A stretch of 64,000 bases of DNA from Bombus terrestris (GCF_910591885.1 NC_063281.1:14119200-14183199), one strand, 5' to 3'. Shown: positions 11,901-26,334, numbered from the stretch's first letter. A program made the numbers and translations. Notes: a model not told the origin generated them from the letters alone.

Positions 11901-14900
11901 GAATATTAAACCATCTGTTTACCCGAGAAGCATTGGAAGGAAAAATCGCGTTTCAACGAACCGGCGTCCCGACCTGTTTCGTTCCGCTTTTTTTCATTTT
12001 TATCGACCGCAACGGTACTTGGAAATCGCTTGGATCGATCCGAGACAAAGGGCTTTGCACTTTCCCTCGAGTTTCCCCGTAGCTAGCAGAACGACGATAG
12101 CACCGACGACAACGACGTTTCCGTCGCGAGAACGCGTACACGTGTGTTTTCCGTACGGTCGCCCTAACGTTACTGTCAGCCCGAGAGTACAGCTGCTTAG
12201 CCGCGATCAATACGTTCTAGATACTCCAGATGATCCAGATGACTCGGCTACGTTACGCGAGCCATTCACCGGGGTCACGATACCACTGACAACTACACAA
12301 ACGCGCAAACACGCACCGGCACCGGCCACCCGTATTTTACGCGTTTTTTTCTTTTTCTTTTCCTCTTTTTGTTTCCTTCCTACTGTTTCTTTGAATTCTA
12401 GCGGTGCCAGTGTAGAGGACTAGAATTCGAATCGTACGTAGTTCGAGGAGCGACGAAAGAACGTTCCCCCCCCCCCCCCCTAGCAATTGACAAAACATAC
12501 GAGTTAGTAAATTTAACGAAACCCGGTTAAAAACGTATCTTTTACAACGCTGAACGGGCATCTTTCTTAATTGTATTATAATCAATCAACGATAATATGA
12601 ATTTTTATTAAATAGCAAGTTTCAATCACCGTTATCGATCGAAAGATAGTACAATATTGTACAATGGCAATGGTTTAAAATTGAATCAGTCTAAGATTAG
12701 AGATGACGAAGCGCAAATGAATTATTCGCACAAGTCGCCCCGAAGTAAGCGACACACTTTTGCCAAATGGCAATTCTCTACGAAAACTTAAATGACCGAT
12801 TTACGACGCTCGACGATTTACGTACGAAAATTTTACTTAGCCAGAGTTTGTTCGATTTTTGTATTCTTTCGACTTAATCGGCGTTAATACCGCTAACACT
12901 AATTCTAACTTAACCAAGCTTTTCTTTTAATTATACACCCTTTTCCAAGTATAATATCTTTAAAACATTTTCCATTGAAAAGAGAAACAAGCGAAGAACT
13001 TTTACGGATATTCGATATTTTATTCGTCAATTAATATATTCGATTCGGCAATTATTCGATTATTTATTATTTATTTATTATTATTTTAACATCTCGAAAA
13101 ATATTCGTTACGAAGTTTGCTCGCTTGATCGCGAGAAACCTATCCCATAAATGCAAACCAAACGACTCTACTCATTTCCGGAGATGAGATTAGACGCGTT
13201 CGATTTATCATTTGGGGTCGTCTCTAACGAACGAGTCGCATCCTGGTTATCGGACACACCCTAGCTATTCTTTGAAATCATCTTGTCCTATATCGACGAA
13301 GTCGTTCCATTAAAAACTACTTCGGTTATGTCATCCTCCGGTACGATTCTACCGGATCACGCAGTCTGCAAAACAAGTCAAACTCTATCGAAATAGTAAA
13401 AAAAACGATTACCAAAACTTTCCATGCGACCGGCAAGTTTTATTTTAAGCGGCTAAGAGTATAACGAACTATCTACGGGAAACGATTTCTTGCTTATAAA
13501 AAGGAAGAATTTTTTCGTCGAGAGTCGATACTTATCGTAAACATCTGGTAGCCGATATTCGTTACACGTTATTTACCCCAACTTCTAGTTGAATAACGTG
13601 CGAAAAATTTTCGGGACATTAAAGAATTTCATTCGTTAATTTAATAGGAAACCGATGAATTATGTATCCAATAGCAAAATACGAATTTAAATTTTTTAAT
13701 CAAAGTATCGTTGCTTTGCTGCATTGTCCGTTTTTTAAAGAACGTACGTTGCTTCCATTACGTCATTTATTGATCCACGAGTATCAAACACAACTAATAC
13801 GACCCTTTTGATACAAATATCTAGTTATGCAAGTTATCTATTATCGCTTATTCCAACGTTGTTGAAATTGATTTTCAAACTGATACGCCAATTATAATAT
13901 AATATATATATATACGTATATAATATATAAATTACGATATAATAATAATGTCAGTGTAAAAACAAAGTTCAGTTCTTATCGATACATTTTGTCGTTACGT
14001 TGACAACATAACGGTAAAATAGTGAATTGTTTTTGGTTGCCGATGATATTTTTAGTCTAGACGAACGTTTCGTTACGTAGGTGTAGAATATTCAGTGGCC
14101 ATGCTAGCTAATTTCGATATATGTATGTATATTAATAGCCAAAAAGAAGGTTACGCAAATATGCAGCTATATATATACTACTTATCTCGTCTACTGTCTC
14201 CGGATATCGACAATTTCTAATTATATCGGTATCAGATTACACCAATTTTCGTTCTAATTTAACGCAATTAGCGACTTACGCTATTACTAACGCAATACCA
14301 TCGTATTATTATTACTCTGCTTATTTATCGCGTATTTTATTACAGCGTTGTATCCTGACATAATTGATTAAAATATAAAGCGTAAAGTATGAACGTAAAT
14401 TAATAATACGTAGGAAACTATGATTACCAGAAATGATCGGTTGTATAATATTCGTTATTATTATTTTTGAAAACCCAGCTACATTATTCAAAGATGAGAT
14501 TAATTAGTCGATCGAAAATTTCTTCCCCCGACCTAAAGGAGTTTAAAAATTCGAGATTGGCGCGCTTGGTAACGACAACGGGGCTTCATAGACCGAATGT
14601 TCCGGCCACACGATCCGATGCTCGACGAACTCGACGAAGCATTGAAACGTCGAACGTTTCCACCGAATTCAGGTGCTTGGTGAACGTTGAAATTTCGCGA
14701 AATTCCAGCCAAGGACCGTTACAACGTTACGATACATCGTCGACTAGAGAAGCGAAATGTGGGATCGATATTAACGAAAGAACAGGATGAGCATGGCGCA
14801 CCTTCGCATAACGTCATCGCGCTACCTTCAACGCCTTATATAACAAGTGACACCGGTCACCATACAATATCTATTTTTCGCATTTACGACGCACGTTCGG

Positions 14901-16165
14901 CTCACATTCGTCTCCACAGCCAACTATTTCTACGGCAACGCGCCGCTCCAATCGTTTTTTCCAATCCATAGTTACATATTACATGTGTAACGGATGTTCA
15001 TATTTGTTTCGCTCCTCTCAAATAAATTCTTCTTATCTTCTTCTTCGGTCATCTTACGAAAATCGTTCTTTCCTAACTCTGGTAATTGTTCGATGTTTTC
15101 GCTCCTGGATTCCTCGATTCTAATTAAATTCACACAGTATCGATTCTATCCTTCGACAGCTTTTTAATCTACAATTATATTTACTCGAATTTACCAATTA
15201 TCACGACGATCGCGATGAAAGATTTCGTGTTATATATACGCATGGTCTATGTAAGTCAACGCGATAGTACGTTTTCTTTGCAGATGACGCAAGTTTTGCT
15301 AATGACAAATAAGTACAAATAGAATCGTAGAGATCGACTCGGGAACCCATTTCTACAATACGGATTTTATCGTAAAATAGATTTTTCAAAAGAAGAAAAT
15401 CGAGTTCCCTTAAACGCGTTTATATAGTTAGAATATGTAATTTACGATTCAAAGAACGTACAACGTATTTGCTTGCGAATACGTGTGCGATAAAAAAACT
15501 TACTCGTTTCTTGCTTCGCGTCCTGTGTCGTATGCCCGTTTACGTGCATCGTCGCGTCCGAATTTTTCTTTTCATACTGATATCGCTCCTTCGTTGAAGA
15601 CTCCGTATCTAAAAGAAAAGACATTACTGATCGACTTATATCCTTGTCAAGTTGGTCGATTCTAATATATTACAATAACAATATACGTAGCAAAATATAC
15701 GTACATGTACCATGGTAATTATATTTTTGTCTTTAAATGAATAAAATCCAGGCGACCGTTATATTCCATACAAAAAGACGGCGGGACTTTTTCTAAACCC
15801 GAGTGTCCATTTGAGAGTAAAACTATCGTGAGCTGGCTCTCGAGAGTATCACTCTCAAGTGAACACAGACAGAGAATCGAGAGTGACTGCTCGAAAGCCT
15901 CGTTGAAACGTCTGAAAGTCAAACCGTTTGCGATTTTCTCTGAAACGAATACGTAGTCTCAGAAATCGATCGCATTCTTACGGATCGTACGTTTGAAAAA
16001 GTTTCTTCGTCTCTACTCGAGAATTGAATTCCTGGCAAGAGGAAGAATAGAAACCCGACGCGACCTTGATCAATGAAAACGAATGGCGCTACGCGATCGC
16101 GAACCCAGGTGAAGTTGCTTTAGAAACTAGGACGCGTTACACCTTTCGCGCTTGCGTTCCTTTCT
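8988..16165. other. Intergenic DNA upstream of the EML-like gene
   Basis: This starts at the EML-like start codon and should hold its promoter and any 5' untranslated exon, but I could not pin either down. The open frames here are short, of mixed low-complexity composition and without domain resemblance. A C-run (12466-12480) is the only distinct repeat. A TATA-like CTTATATAA occurs near 14835 on the plus strand with no gene behind it. Confidence 0.6.
12466..12480. repeat. Poly(C) run of 15
   Basis: Fifteen consecutive C residues occur in intergenic DNA. Such a run is unusual in an AT-rich genome and is prone to assembly or sequencing length error. Confidence 0.9.

Positions 16166-16242
<77 letters not shown>
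16166..16242. repeat. (TA)n microsatellite
   Basis: An almost perfect TA dinucleotide array of about 70 bases with a CATACATA lead-in, intergenic. Confidence 0.95.
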
Positions 16243-16243
<1 letters not shown>

Positions 16244-19200
16244 GTGTATAATATAAAGAAGAAGAAAGTCTATCGAGTTAATTATCGCGAATTCAGATGC
16301 GGCAAACTGGCAATTTTCTCTCTTCGCAACTTATATATGTGCGTATGTATGAGTATAATCGTTTTTAAAGCATCTGTTATCTAACGGCGAAACGCGATAT
16401 TCGATATTTCCTTTTATCAGAAGCCGAACGTTTATCTGTAATGTAAATGCAGGATTGCGCGATTCCATTTAGAATCTTTTCGTTACATTAACGATTTACT
16501 CCAGTTTGGACGGTATTATACAATCTTTCCAAAAATAAACGAGATACAATCGGATATATCTGATTTGTAGTACATACGTTCTTCTAAGCGCGACCAAAAT
16601 CAATTATTAATCACGTTTAAACGTTGCAAGTTTCCATCGGCGCTCGGCTCGTAAAACCTCGATTAACCGGTTTAATCGGGACCGGGGTATACCGTTTAAA
16701 TTAAGGCATGCCGGATAGTCGAGATCAGAAATGATAAATGTACAAGAATGTCAAATGGCGTAGACCCGCGGACCAGATATCCGTAACCCGATTTTAAAAA
16801 TACCTAAAATATCGTATTCGTGCGTATGTACGTACGTACGTAAGTAGATTATATGGAATCTCGCGATGAGTTAATTTTACGTTCAAGTGTATTTTTTCTT
16901 AAATCGCGTTGATCGTTAAATAATATTTCGCTGGTGATTCGCGCGACTGAAACGCGACTGCTTATCGCTTTCTTGATTACATTCGCGAAAAATATGTTAG
17001 AGGAAGAAGATAGGAAGAAGATGGACGAAACGAAAATGAATAAAACGGTAGCGGGGAATGACTGAAAACGAGCGGGCTAATGTTTGCCGATACGATGAAT
17101 GGAGGAGAACCGTGAATCAGGACATATCGAGAAACAGCTGGCTTATCCTTCAAAGAAGGAAGCCTATACTGGGGGGAGTCCTTCTACCGATGTACTTAAG
17201 CGGCGTAGGCAAGTACAGGAGCATTTCGCTCGAAGCGGAGATGGTTGAAAGACTGAAAGAGCAGGAGACGCGGCAACGAGCTGAAACGCAAAACCAGTAA
17301 GCATTGACCTGGCCAGAATGCTGCCTTATTGGTGCATAAGACTGGCCCCCACGAAGCTTATTTTACGATACAGCCTGCGAACAGACACACGCGCGTCTCT
17401 CTTCGCGTTCGTTCCTTATATGCGCGTATTTAAACGCGACGCGGATAATTGGTTCGCCGTTTGTAAGCAACCTCGATATCGAGTCAGCGTTAAGATTCGC
17501 CGGTGTTCGGTTCCATGTATCCCTCGACGGCAACGTTCGACAAAAGTTTCATTCTGCTTGTAATAAATCTCCGTTATGACATACATCGACGACGAATTCA
17601 CGCGTCGGTCTTACCGCAACGATAGGATGATTAAAAAACGAACGAATAAAAATTTCTTTTCTTACGTTTTCCTTTTTTTTATCGAGATCGTTATCGTATT
17701 AATTTAACCAAGCTAATTTTAACCAAGTCAGGTTAAAGTAAAGTTAGATAATTAGTCAGGCACACCTCCGCGATTAATCGCGCGCGCACAAAACACGCGT
17801 CGATATATGGTACATGCACAGTGTCTACGTTCGTATCTATAACAAGTTACTTGTACTCTCGAGAGTTACGCTCTTAACACGTAGTAATTAACCGGGCCAA
17901 TTTAGCGACCGGCAACCGTAAAGAAGTTACTATAAGTAAGCACGTGCGCGCGCGCTTATTCCTTGCTTTCTACTCGTATCGTCATTTTCACCACCGCCAT
18001 TCGTTCGAAACGATAGGCCGCCGTCTGGAACGGCCCTTCCCTTTTATCGTTTATTCTCGTTTCTCGATCGCTCCACCGCGCATACTTCTCTCCTTACTTT
18101 CTTCCTTACGTAAGTCGGACAACGAATGACAATCTCTCGGCGGACATCGGATTATGTTAATGATAAACTGGATTTGCATTCACGCGAATTGATGTCACCG
18201 CGCTATGAATGGTGCCCGCTGCGCATTGATATAGCCTGCTCGGTTCGAATAAAACTCGCCGGTCTCGTTAAGCGCAATTCCTGCCAGCTAACAGGCAGAC
18301 CGACTACGCGCTCAAACTAGATCACGTTCGTTGACGAGAACGGGAAAAGTCTGTTCCCTGTTTACTCGTTCCTTTGATCCTCGCTCTCGATATACCATAT
18401 CGAAGATAAACGAAAAATAAATGTTTCTAACGAATAATCCTACGTAATTAGATGGTTTGTCTTTCGACGAATCGAACGTCGATCTTGCAACGAAAAGGAC
18501 GGATTGATAAAATCGAGAAATTTACAAAAGGCCAAGTTGATCGATGTTGTAAATTTCACTTATTTTGCAATACGGTTCCGTGACGATAAAATCATACGGA
18601 GGAGTTTCTCGTTGCGGCAACACGCAGATGGTATATTCATTAGACTTAATGAAGCATCTTAATTAATCTGGAACACCTTATATAAGCGTAGACGCAGTTG
18701 CGTTACGTCTTCCTGGTCTCGCGCTCGCTTAGAACGCGACTCTTTTTCCATTATCTACGATAACCGAAAAACTGCGTACGCCTTTCGTTCGAATCTATTC
18801 GGTTTCAGTTGCGCGTAGCTGATTCGAAGATCGTTTGAAAATTAAAATCGTCCGTAAGTTTGCAAAGAAACGAATACGAGTTAAAAACGAGTCCTCGATT
18901 ATGTATTCAACGCGATTGTTTAAGACCTTGAAAGCGGTTTAAAATAAAACATAGAAAGCGGCAGATACCGAAAATAAACCCTCACAGAGGAAAATATTCG
19001 CGTAGCTGGTTCTATCGAACTTTAAGCAGGTTGGGGTTAGGTATACTATATGAAAATGATATTAAACCTGTTCCTCCCAAGTTGCTTATACGTTATAACA
19101 AATTTCTACTTTTTCAATTCTTTTCGATTAGAGTAAATATTAGAATTAGAATATTAGAATATTAGAAACATCGCTTAATACGAAGAAGTATCGAGTTTTT

Positions 19201-19773
19201 GCGACAGACTTTTGTAATTGTGCGCAAATACTCCAATAGCATCGGCCTTCCAAACATAACGACCTCGATGCAATTGCAGCTGTTTATAGGCAAGAGGAAC
19301 TTTCAACCCATTGCGTCGTATAAGAAATTTTTCAACATTTCATATATCGCGATAAATAAAGTATATTTTTGCAAATACGTGAAAGTATCGATTTCAACGT
19401 TACGTCTCAGTATCGGTACAAAAGTTCCACGTCTTGGAAAGCGACGAGCTTTCCTCGATCGATCGAAGAAAATTGTTAAAGTGGCACGTTAACCTAATTG
19501 ATGTTTCATACAGGCGGTTGTAATTGCTATTTATTATCGAGACATATGGTTAGAATACGACGCCGTATTCGTCAAGAGACCTTCCTGAAAGCGTTGCGAT
19601 GTATGCGTCACGGATATCAATCAATTCGAAATAGGTATATAATTATACACGAACGTCTTCTGATCATGATACGACTCGACGAGTATAAGAGTTTATATAA
19701 AAGATACGTTTTATTACCGAGATTGTGCGCGATTATCTTGAACATTTTTCAAACTGGGTTCGATTACACGACA

Positions 19774-19798
19774 TCTCTCTCTCTCTCTCTCTCTCTCT
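19774..19798. repeat. (CT)n microsatellite
   Basis: A perfect CT dinucleotide array of about 25 bases, intergenic. Confidence 0.9.
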
Positions 19799-20040
19799 GA
19801 TTTCAACGCACAATTTACAATGATTTACAATTATGTTAATTAAAGAGCACAACTCATTGAACGTCGATCGATATTAACGCAAAAATTGGTTTGGTATGCG
19901 TATAGACCGTTATCAATGTGTCTAGGATTCGACGCACGTAGTGGGAAACGCGTGACGTTGGCTCGTGATTAGAAGCTAGAAGTCGATGACGACTATACTT
20001 GCATAAATTTGATTCAACGTTGGCTATCTGTCCTTTGCTA

Positions 20041-20063
20041 CCTCCGTGTCATTAACACGGAGG
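20041..20063. repeat. Perfect 9-bp stem / 5-nt loop inverted repeat
   Basis: CCTCCGTGT and its exact reverse complement ACACGGAGG flank the loop CATTA. No T-run or gene is attached, so no function is assigned. Confidence 0.8.
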
Positions 20064-22026
20064 ATAGGATAGAGTAGCGAAATTTACATAATGCCATCGT
20101 CCCACGTTGCGTTCGACTAGGAACTGCGCGAATAAGAAACACGTATACGCAATGTAGCGAATAAAACGGAAAAGTTAGGCAAGTTGTGGCCGTTTCTGCG
20201 AACGACAGAGATAATAATAATAAGAGATAATAATTCGCAGCATTAAGCGAGAATAACATTATACCCGCTAGTACCTACGTATTATATACGTATCGTGTAC
20301 CGAAAATAAAGAGAACTTTATCGTCATCCGCGTTGGTATTGTCCTACGATAGAATAGTTGAAATTCCAATGAGGTGAATTTAACCGCCATCGTTACTTCG
20401 CTTGGAGGTCGCTCAACTGCGACGCGATGCAAACTATGCACTTGCGCGTACAGCACAGAATTAATTTATCGCTACACCTTTTGATTTATAACTATTCGAC
20501 TGGTTGTTAAGACGATTTTTTCGGTATATTCGAAACGTGTCCCTAACGACTATCTTAAGTTCATCGATTTACCGAGTTGCTTATCGAGAAACACACGCCT
20601 TAGTGCACGTAACGCCAAGGTCAGTAAACTGCAATGCTATGCAAACCGTGCATTCGCGTGTCGACGACGACGGAATTAATGCGCCGATTCTGTCGAAACT
20701 TGTCCACTTTCCACCGATACTAACCAAATACGTAACACTGTATTTTTCCCAAATGTATTCTCGCGTTTCATATGTACGAGTTCGTATGCCATAAATTATC
20801 ACAGCGCACTGCCGCTCAAAAAGACGGATTATATTTTGAAAAAAATGAATTCAAAGAAAAAGAGGAAGCGACGCGAACAAGATAATGGCGGATAATGGCA
20901 AAAGGATGAATAATTACGTAATAAACGGTCGAATAAAGATCTTAGTAAATGCGTTTAATTACAGCCTATCTCACGTATTTACGTCTCGCGTATTTTACGC
21001 ACGTACACCCAAATTATATCGTTAAACGTTTATGTTAAATTTAACTGCTGATCGTTCAAGGTGTCTTCGCTCGCGAGACAGCTACTGCGGCGTTCTAAGA
21101 TCGCAATTTAAATTTTCGTTCCGCAGAATGGAGAACGAGTTCCAGCGGTCGCCAGTGTTTCACAGAAAATCATTATTCTACTTTTTCCGAACTCTTCCAT
21201 CGAATAGATGGAATTATCGCCGAATTATCTACAAATCAACGAAAAGCTTAAGCCGCGTTTCGCTTAAAGTTTATCCTTTGAAAGATAATTGCCGAAGATC
21301 GCATCGTTGCGAAATGTGTTTTATTAGGAATTTGCGATCGGCACGTTGATCGTATCGTTTCAACGATTATTGTAAACGACAAATTAATATTTATGTAAAT
21401 CACCGATGAATATCTTCCGTGGCTATCTTCTCCAATATCCGATGTTAATCATTTTCCTTTGAAATAAATCGCTAACGAGACTAGAGTAATCGTAGGCGCG
21501 GAAGGCGTACGGACGAACGATTCTCGCTCGATGAAAGGTGGACGACGGTGTGTGTCGAGCTGTAATTCCGCTTCGGCTTGAAATAAAAAGCGCCAAACCG
21601 TTCGTTGCTCTTTATCGCGACTAATTGCGAACGAACGTTCAAAATTGTCCATATTATTCTCAGGTAGAAGCACCTACCAGTTCCGTTGGAAATAGAGTTG
21701 AAATTTATAATTGGTAACGTGTATGTGGCCGTTATCGCGATATCCACGAATGCGTCAATTTTTCTCGAGCTTTGTTCACAAACGCTGTTCCAGTGTTTAC
21801 TAGGTTGCCCGTTAATTTGCCGAAACTCGCTCTATACAAATTCGTGTACGTATTCAAGTATGTACGTGTCATCGTTAAGTCCAATATCCACGCAGCCTGT
21901 TTTTAAAAACTTCATTTGCAATTCCTTCCTATTACGTATCGGCACGATTAAATCGCGAAGGTTCTCAACAATGAACTTCCTGCCGGTATTTCTTCCTTGT
22001 ATTTCTTTTTGTTTGCATCATCGCAG

Positions 22027-22251
22027 GATTACAACAATTTTCCACGCAATTTCGACGATCTAAACGCCTTAAACGAGCGCCTTGTGATTCACTATTCCAA
22101 CAACCTTGACACTTATCGCGAGCAGCCAAACACCGTTCTCCATTACGAAAACGCGGCTTACGTGTCTTACGTATCTTTCTTACTAAAGATAGGAGAACAA
22201 TATCGATACGACGTACAACGATATCGATCGTTTAGTACCGTAGTTTCGTAA
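22027..22251 (+). CDS. Candidate unassigned exon (weak)
   Basis: A long pyrimidine tract ending in CATCGCAG precedes an open frame of 74 codons in phase 0 with balanced, hydrophilic composition (for example NFDDLNALNERLVIHY and YREQPNTVLHYENAAY) ending at TAA. That composition differs from the Arg/Ser/Phe-rich chance frames around it. There is no recognised domain, no partner exon was found, and it may be chance. Treat it as a hypothesis only. Confidence 0.2.
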   Translation, partial: DYNNFPRNFDDLNALNERLVIHYSNNLDTYREQPNTVLHYENAAYVSYVSFLLKIGEQYRYDVQRYRSFSTVVS

Positions 22252-24175
22252 CCAGTACCCCTCGATAGACAATCAGATTCTCCATACGTCGGATATTCTT
22301 TTCTTTATAGTCTTTTCGAGAAGAAAAAAAAAAAAAGGAAAATCTTACGTTAATTCATCGAATATAGGAAACCGTGAAAAAGTGAAAAAGCATTGCCATC
22401 TATCGTTTCGTCTCGTTGCTCGATACACGCTCTACGTGAAAAGAAAAGCGTTTTGTGAAAAATAAAGCGAACAAGATTCGAAGCGTACCGCTTTGCCATT
22501 TACGAGCACTGGTTCCGACAATGAGCCAACAACGCGCTGCCGGATTTCTCACGACATTCAGCGTTGTAATTTCTCTCTCCATTGTCTCTACCTAACTACA
22601 TCGAGTCGTGACGCGTAAAGAGTGCGACTCTTATCGGTGGTGTTTGGTAGCGCGAAAAAAAGAAAAAAAAAGAAAAGAAAAGAAAAGGTGAAACGTAACG
22701 GTGTTGATTAAAAAATTTCTGTATCTTCGTCTCGTGACGATATCTTGTTTATGGTCCGTCTGAAGACGACGTGGACACGCTCACCCTTACCGAAATCGAA
22801 TCGGCACGCTTCTTATTTTCAGTTTACATATACCACACACTCGCACAGTCGTGTCCATTAGTTAGTTATCCGTTAGTTAGTCGGCGACAGTGGAAATTGT
22901 GTCGTACTCGACAGTGAATTTTGTGCTCGCGCGGCTGCGAGTGGTGCGCGAGTTAATGGCAAGTGGCAAAGAGTTGCGTCGTATTTCGGTAACAGTAATG
23001 TTACGCATAGCCGCGACGATCTACAAAACATTCGTGAAAATCGACGCGTGGTAATGAATCGAGCGCGCGGATAATTCTGAACCGATCGAGTATACGTCGA
23101 GTCCGCAGGCTATCTGAACGACGTTCGTTTATGCATAATGCATAGACAAGCACGCCTATGGCGCGCAAAGAGTTCGAATCGTCAAACGTTTCAGAAATAC
23201 GAAAGAAACTAGAAAAGAAGGTAATGAAAATGCACGCATAAATCCTTAACGATCCGTGTCGAGTCGACATTATGACGCTAACGTTGACTCGGCGATCACG
23301 GAATGTCGTTTGCTGGAAAATTTGCAACCGCACGGTCCAGGGTTTTTACGCGAACGAGTACACGCTCGCATCGAAGGAATAACGTTCGATCGAAGATTAT
23401 TTTCACGGCGCGGCGAGCAACGCCGATCCGAAATTACTTTTAGGGAAAAGTTGAGAGCGTGGTAGTCCCTTGGGAGCTGTGGGAATTGTACTTTCACCAG
23501 TCTCGCTGACGAAATGAATTTCACACGGGTAAAGGACTAAAGACGGGTGTGTAAGAAAATCACGCGATACGTTATGCTTTCTGTCAACCGTATCCTATTG
23601 CGGCAAGCACTTGTCAAACAACAATCACGCGCGTCACCGTCTTTTTACGCGTATATCGATGTCGAGTTATCGTCTTTCACGTAATTACAACAGATAACGT
23701 TCCGAATCCAACAGCGACGCGTATAATCAACCAACGAAACAAATAATATCAACGTTATTACATATTCGTTTTGTTATCGTTCGAACGTGCGTTTTTCTGC
23801 AAACTATTTTGCTCGACCGAAACGAACGAACGCCACCTGAATCCGAGATTTCTTTCGCTTTCTCCTTCTTAAAAATATCATCCGCGACGAATGAAACTTA
23901 TTCGATATAGACTAATTTCGTCGTTTGTCGGCTTTTCGTCGTTCATCGTACGCACACACCTATGTGTAAGTACAAATTCTATACTAAACAGTACTCATCT
24001 AGCGTCTTCTCCGAGTCGACAAGCTAACGAATATACGAAACGACTTATACATACGTACATTCTTGCTGCTTTGAATTTGTCTCTAAGAATACGCATCGTT
24101 ACGAGATGTAAACGCTATCGATCTAACACTATCACAAGGTCAAAGCATAGCTCACTGCCTTTCGTATATCTACAC

Positions 24176-24196
24176 GCACACACACACACACACACG
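24176..24196. repeat. (CA)n microsatellite
   Basis: About ten copies of CA/AC, intergenic. Confidence 0.85.
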
Positions 24197-24477
24197 CATA
24201 TATACCAATATATAGCGAAAATCCAATTGGATCGATAATCTCACGAACGTGGTAGCTGATGCATGTGCATCGTGCATCGAACTCGATCGCGAGAAGATCC
24301 AAAGAATCCAAATCTCAAATCGATAATAGTTTTTTAACAATCACAGTCGCTAATTAGTCGCCGTTAAATAAAGAATATCCATGTTTCTTTCGAACGTAAC
24401 GGCGATTCGGCTGATCTACGGAGAACGCGTGACGAACACGCGGGAAAAGAAAAAGAAGAGAAAGAAGGAATAACGAG

Positions 24478-24562
24478 ACAAAGGAAAAGAAAAGAAAAGA
24501 ACAGAACAGAAACGAAAAGAAAAGAAAAGAAAGGGAAAGGAAAAAAAAAGGAAAAGAAAAAA
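24478..24562. repeat. A/G-rich (AAAAG)n-like tract
   Basis: Degenerate pentanucleotide AAAAG/AACAG repeats. The long minus-strand frames rich in Phe, Leu and Ser here are products of this tract and are not genes. Confidence 0.8.
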
Positions 24563-25413
24563 GACGCACGGCATTACCTGTGTGCGAAACGATCGTGCGG
24601 TATGCACGATCGGACGGAGTGGACCTCTTCCACGGGAAGACAGGAACGTTAGTCAGCAGCGTAAATAACGACACGATAGCCGGGGCTGAGCGAGGCTGGT
24701 GGGGTCGAACAGAGGCAGAAACAAGCTTGCGGATATTTCCTTAGGTATTTGCATACAATCCGGCTCGAGGCGAATTCACGGCGTGTTCAGGAATCCGTGG
24801 AAAGCCCTGCCGCTGTTGCTCTTCTCCCCTTTCCTTTCTTTTCGTTTTTCTACCATCTACTAAACGATCGACGCGTTCTTCGTTCGTCGTTTTCCGTTTT
24901 GAATTTTCTGGGCGTCGTCGATGCTTCCTGGGCGATGCCGTCGCCCTTGTCCTTTACACGGATCCGCGAAACGCCAAATATCAACGGCCGAGTGATTTCT
25001 TCGGCTCGAAACCGCGATTCGTACGAAGCTCTCGCGGAAACGCACCGCGAAGGGACCACGGAGACGCGATAACGAAGCGATCACGAAGCAGCGCCGGGCG
25101 AAAGGAACCGCACGCTCAACAACCCAGCCAAGCACTGTTGAGGCCAACAGGTGAGCCGTGCCAACAGTTTACAGCCAGTGACGTATCACCCGCGTGTTCT
25201 ATTCAGGGCAACAGGTGTGAGCCGACGCAGTAACGTACCATCGCGACAGAAAACGATCCACCGGTTTCCAAATATACTTTGCTTTCGATTTGCTTTATTT
25301 TCATCCTTTTCTTTCTCGCGTAAATTAACGCCGCGTTTAACTCCGTTTTTCCTGATACGTCTATCGCACGCACAACGCTACAAGTATCTCTCTCTTTCGT
25401 TCCCATTTCTTTC

Positions 25414-25441
25414 TTTTTTTTTTTTTTTTTTTTTTTTTTTT
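25414..25441. repeat. Poly(T) run of about 28
   Basis: Homopolymer tract in intergenic DNA. On the minus strand it would be a poly(A), but no upstream retroposed gene was recognised. Confidence 0.9.
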
Positions 25442-26171
25442 GCACATAATTCGGTGGACAAATTTTTTGTTTAAAGCAATTTTATTTCACGTCAAGATCA
25501 AGTAGGTCAGTTTCGCGTAATACGTCTTTTTTAATTAACGATCTCGAGTTAAATAAAAGAGGATTAAGTAATACGACGTAATAGCGTTTTTCTTCTAGAA
25601 TTGTTTTCGTTTCGATTAAATTTTAAATAATAAACGTAGTAGCCGGTGTGCACGTGCCAATTAATTAGAAATTCTTCTCTCGTAACGCTGTCCATGGCTC
25701 GTTCGAATTATTAAATTCATTGCATTCTTGTCGTGTGTTACTTCGTATTCGATCAGCACCTGCAACGTTCAAACAGCAAAGCTATTCTTCTTTCGACGCG
25801 TTACCATTGAAACGATGCCTCGTTGGTAACGAACGATCGAAAGATCGGCTTTCGCTTACAACGTTCGAGAAAAATGAAATCGACTGCGACGAAATAAAGT
25901 AAAAACGCGAAGAAACGTTGTTACTTGCCCTTAAGGGTATGACGAACGTTGTGCGATCATCTCGACTTATGGTTTACGACTTAAATACGTATATAAAACA
26001 TACACGGTAGATTATTCGTTATTTTATTCGAGAACGAAAAATATCCGAAAGCAAGAAACAACGGAATAATCTCTGATCTGTAAAAGAAAGATACCTACTT
26101 AATGAAATATACGTTTTACCATTTCCTAAAACTTTCCGAATTGTCGTCTTTTCGACACTGTCCTCCGTCCA

Positions 26172-26226
26172 ATACGATACGATACGATACGATACGATAC
26201 GATACGATACGATACGATACGATACG
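26172..26226. repeat. Pentanucleotide (GATAC)n array
   Basis: About eleven nearly perfect copies of GATAC. A shorter array of the reverse complement (GTATC) lies about 110 bases to the right, at 26335-26357, so the two could pair. Confidence 0.93.
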
Positions 26227-26334
26227 CCAGATACGATAACAGAGACAGGCACATAATTAGCTACGCGTACAGATCGACTGAAATAGATCGGCGGGCGTGG
26301 GAGAAATAGAATAGGATCGAGCAGAATCGTCAAA

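Noticed and set aside
17058..17300. Plus-strand frame of 80 codons, possibly a transposon relic
   Set aside because: Open and GC-richer but without any motif of a transposase or reverse transcriptase; not supportable.
14830..18690. CTTATATAA motifs at about 14835 and 18677 as promoters
   Set aside because: TATA-like strings are common in this AT-rich DNA and no transcribed gene was found downstream of either.
24354..24674. Phe/Leu/Ser-rich minus-strand frame resembling a membrane protein
   Set aside because: It is the translation of an AAAAG-type purine tract.
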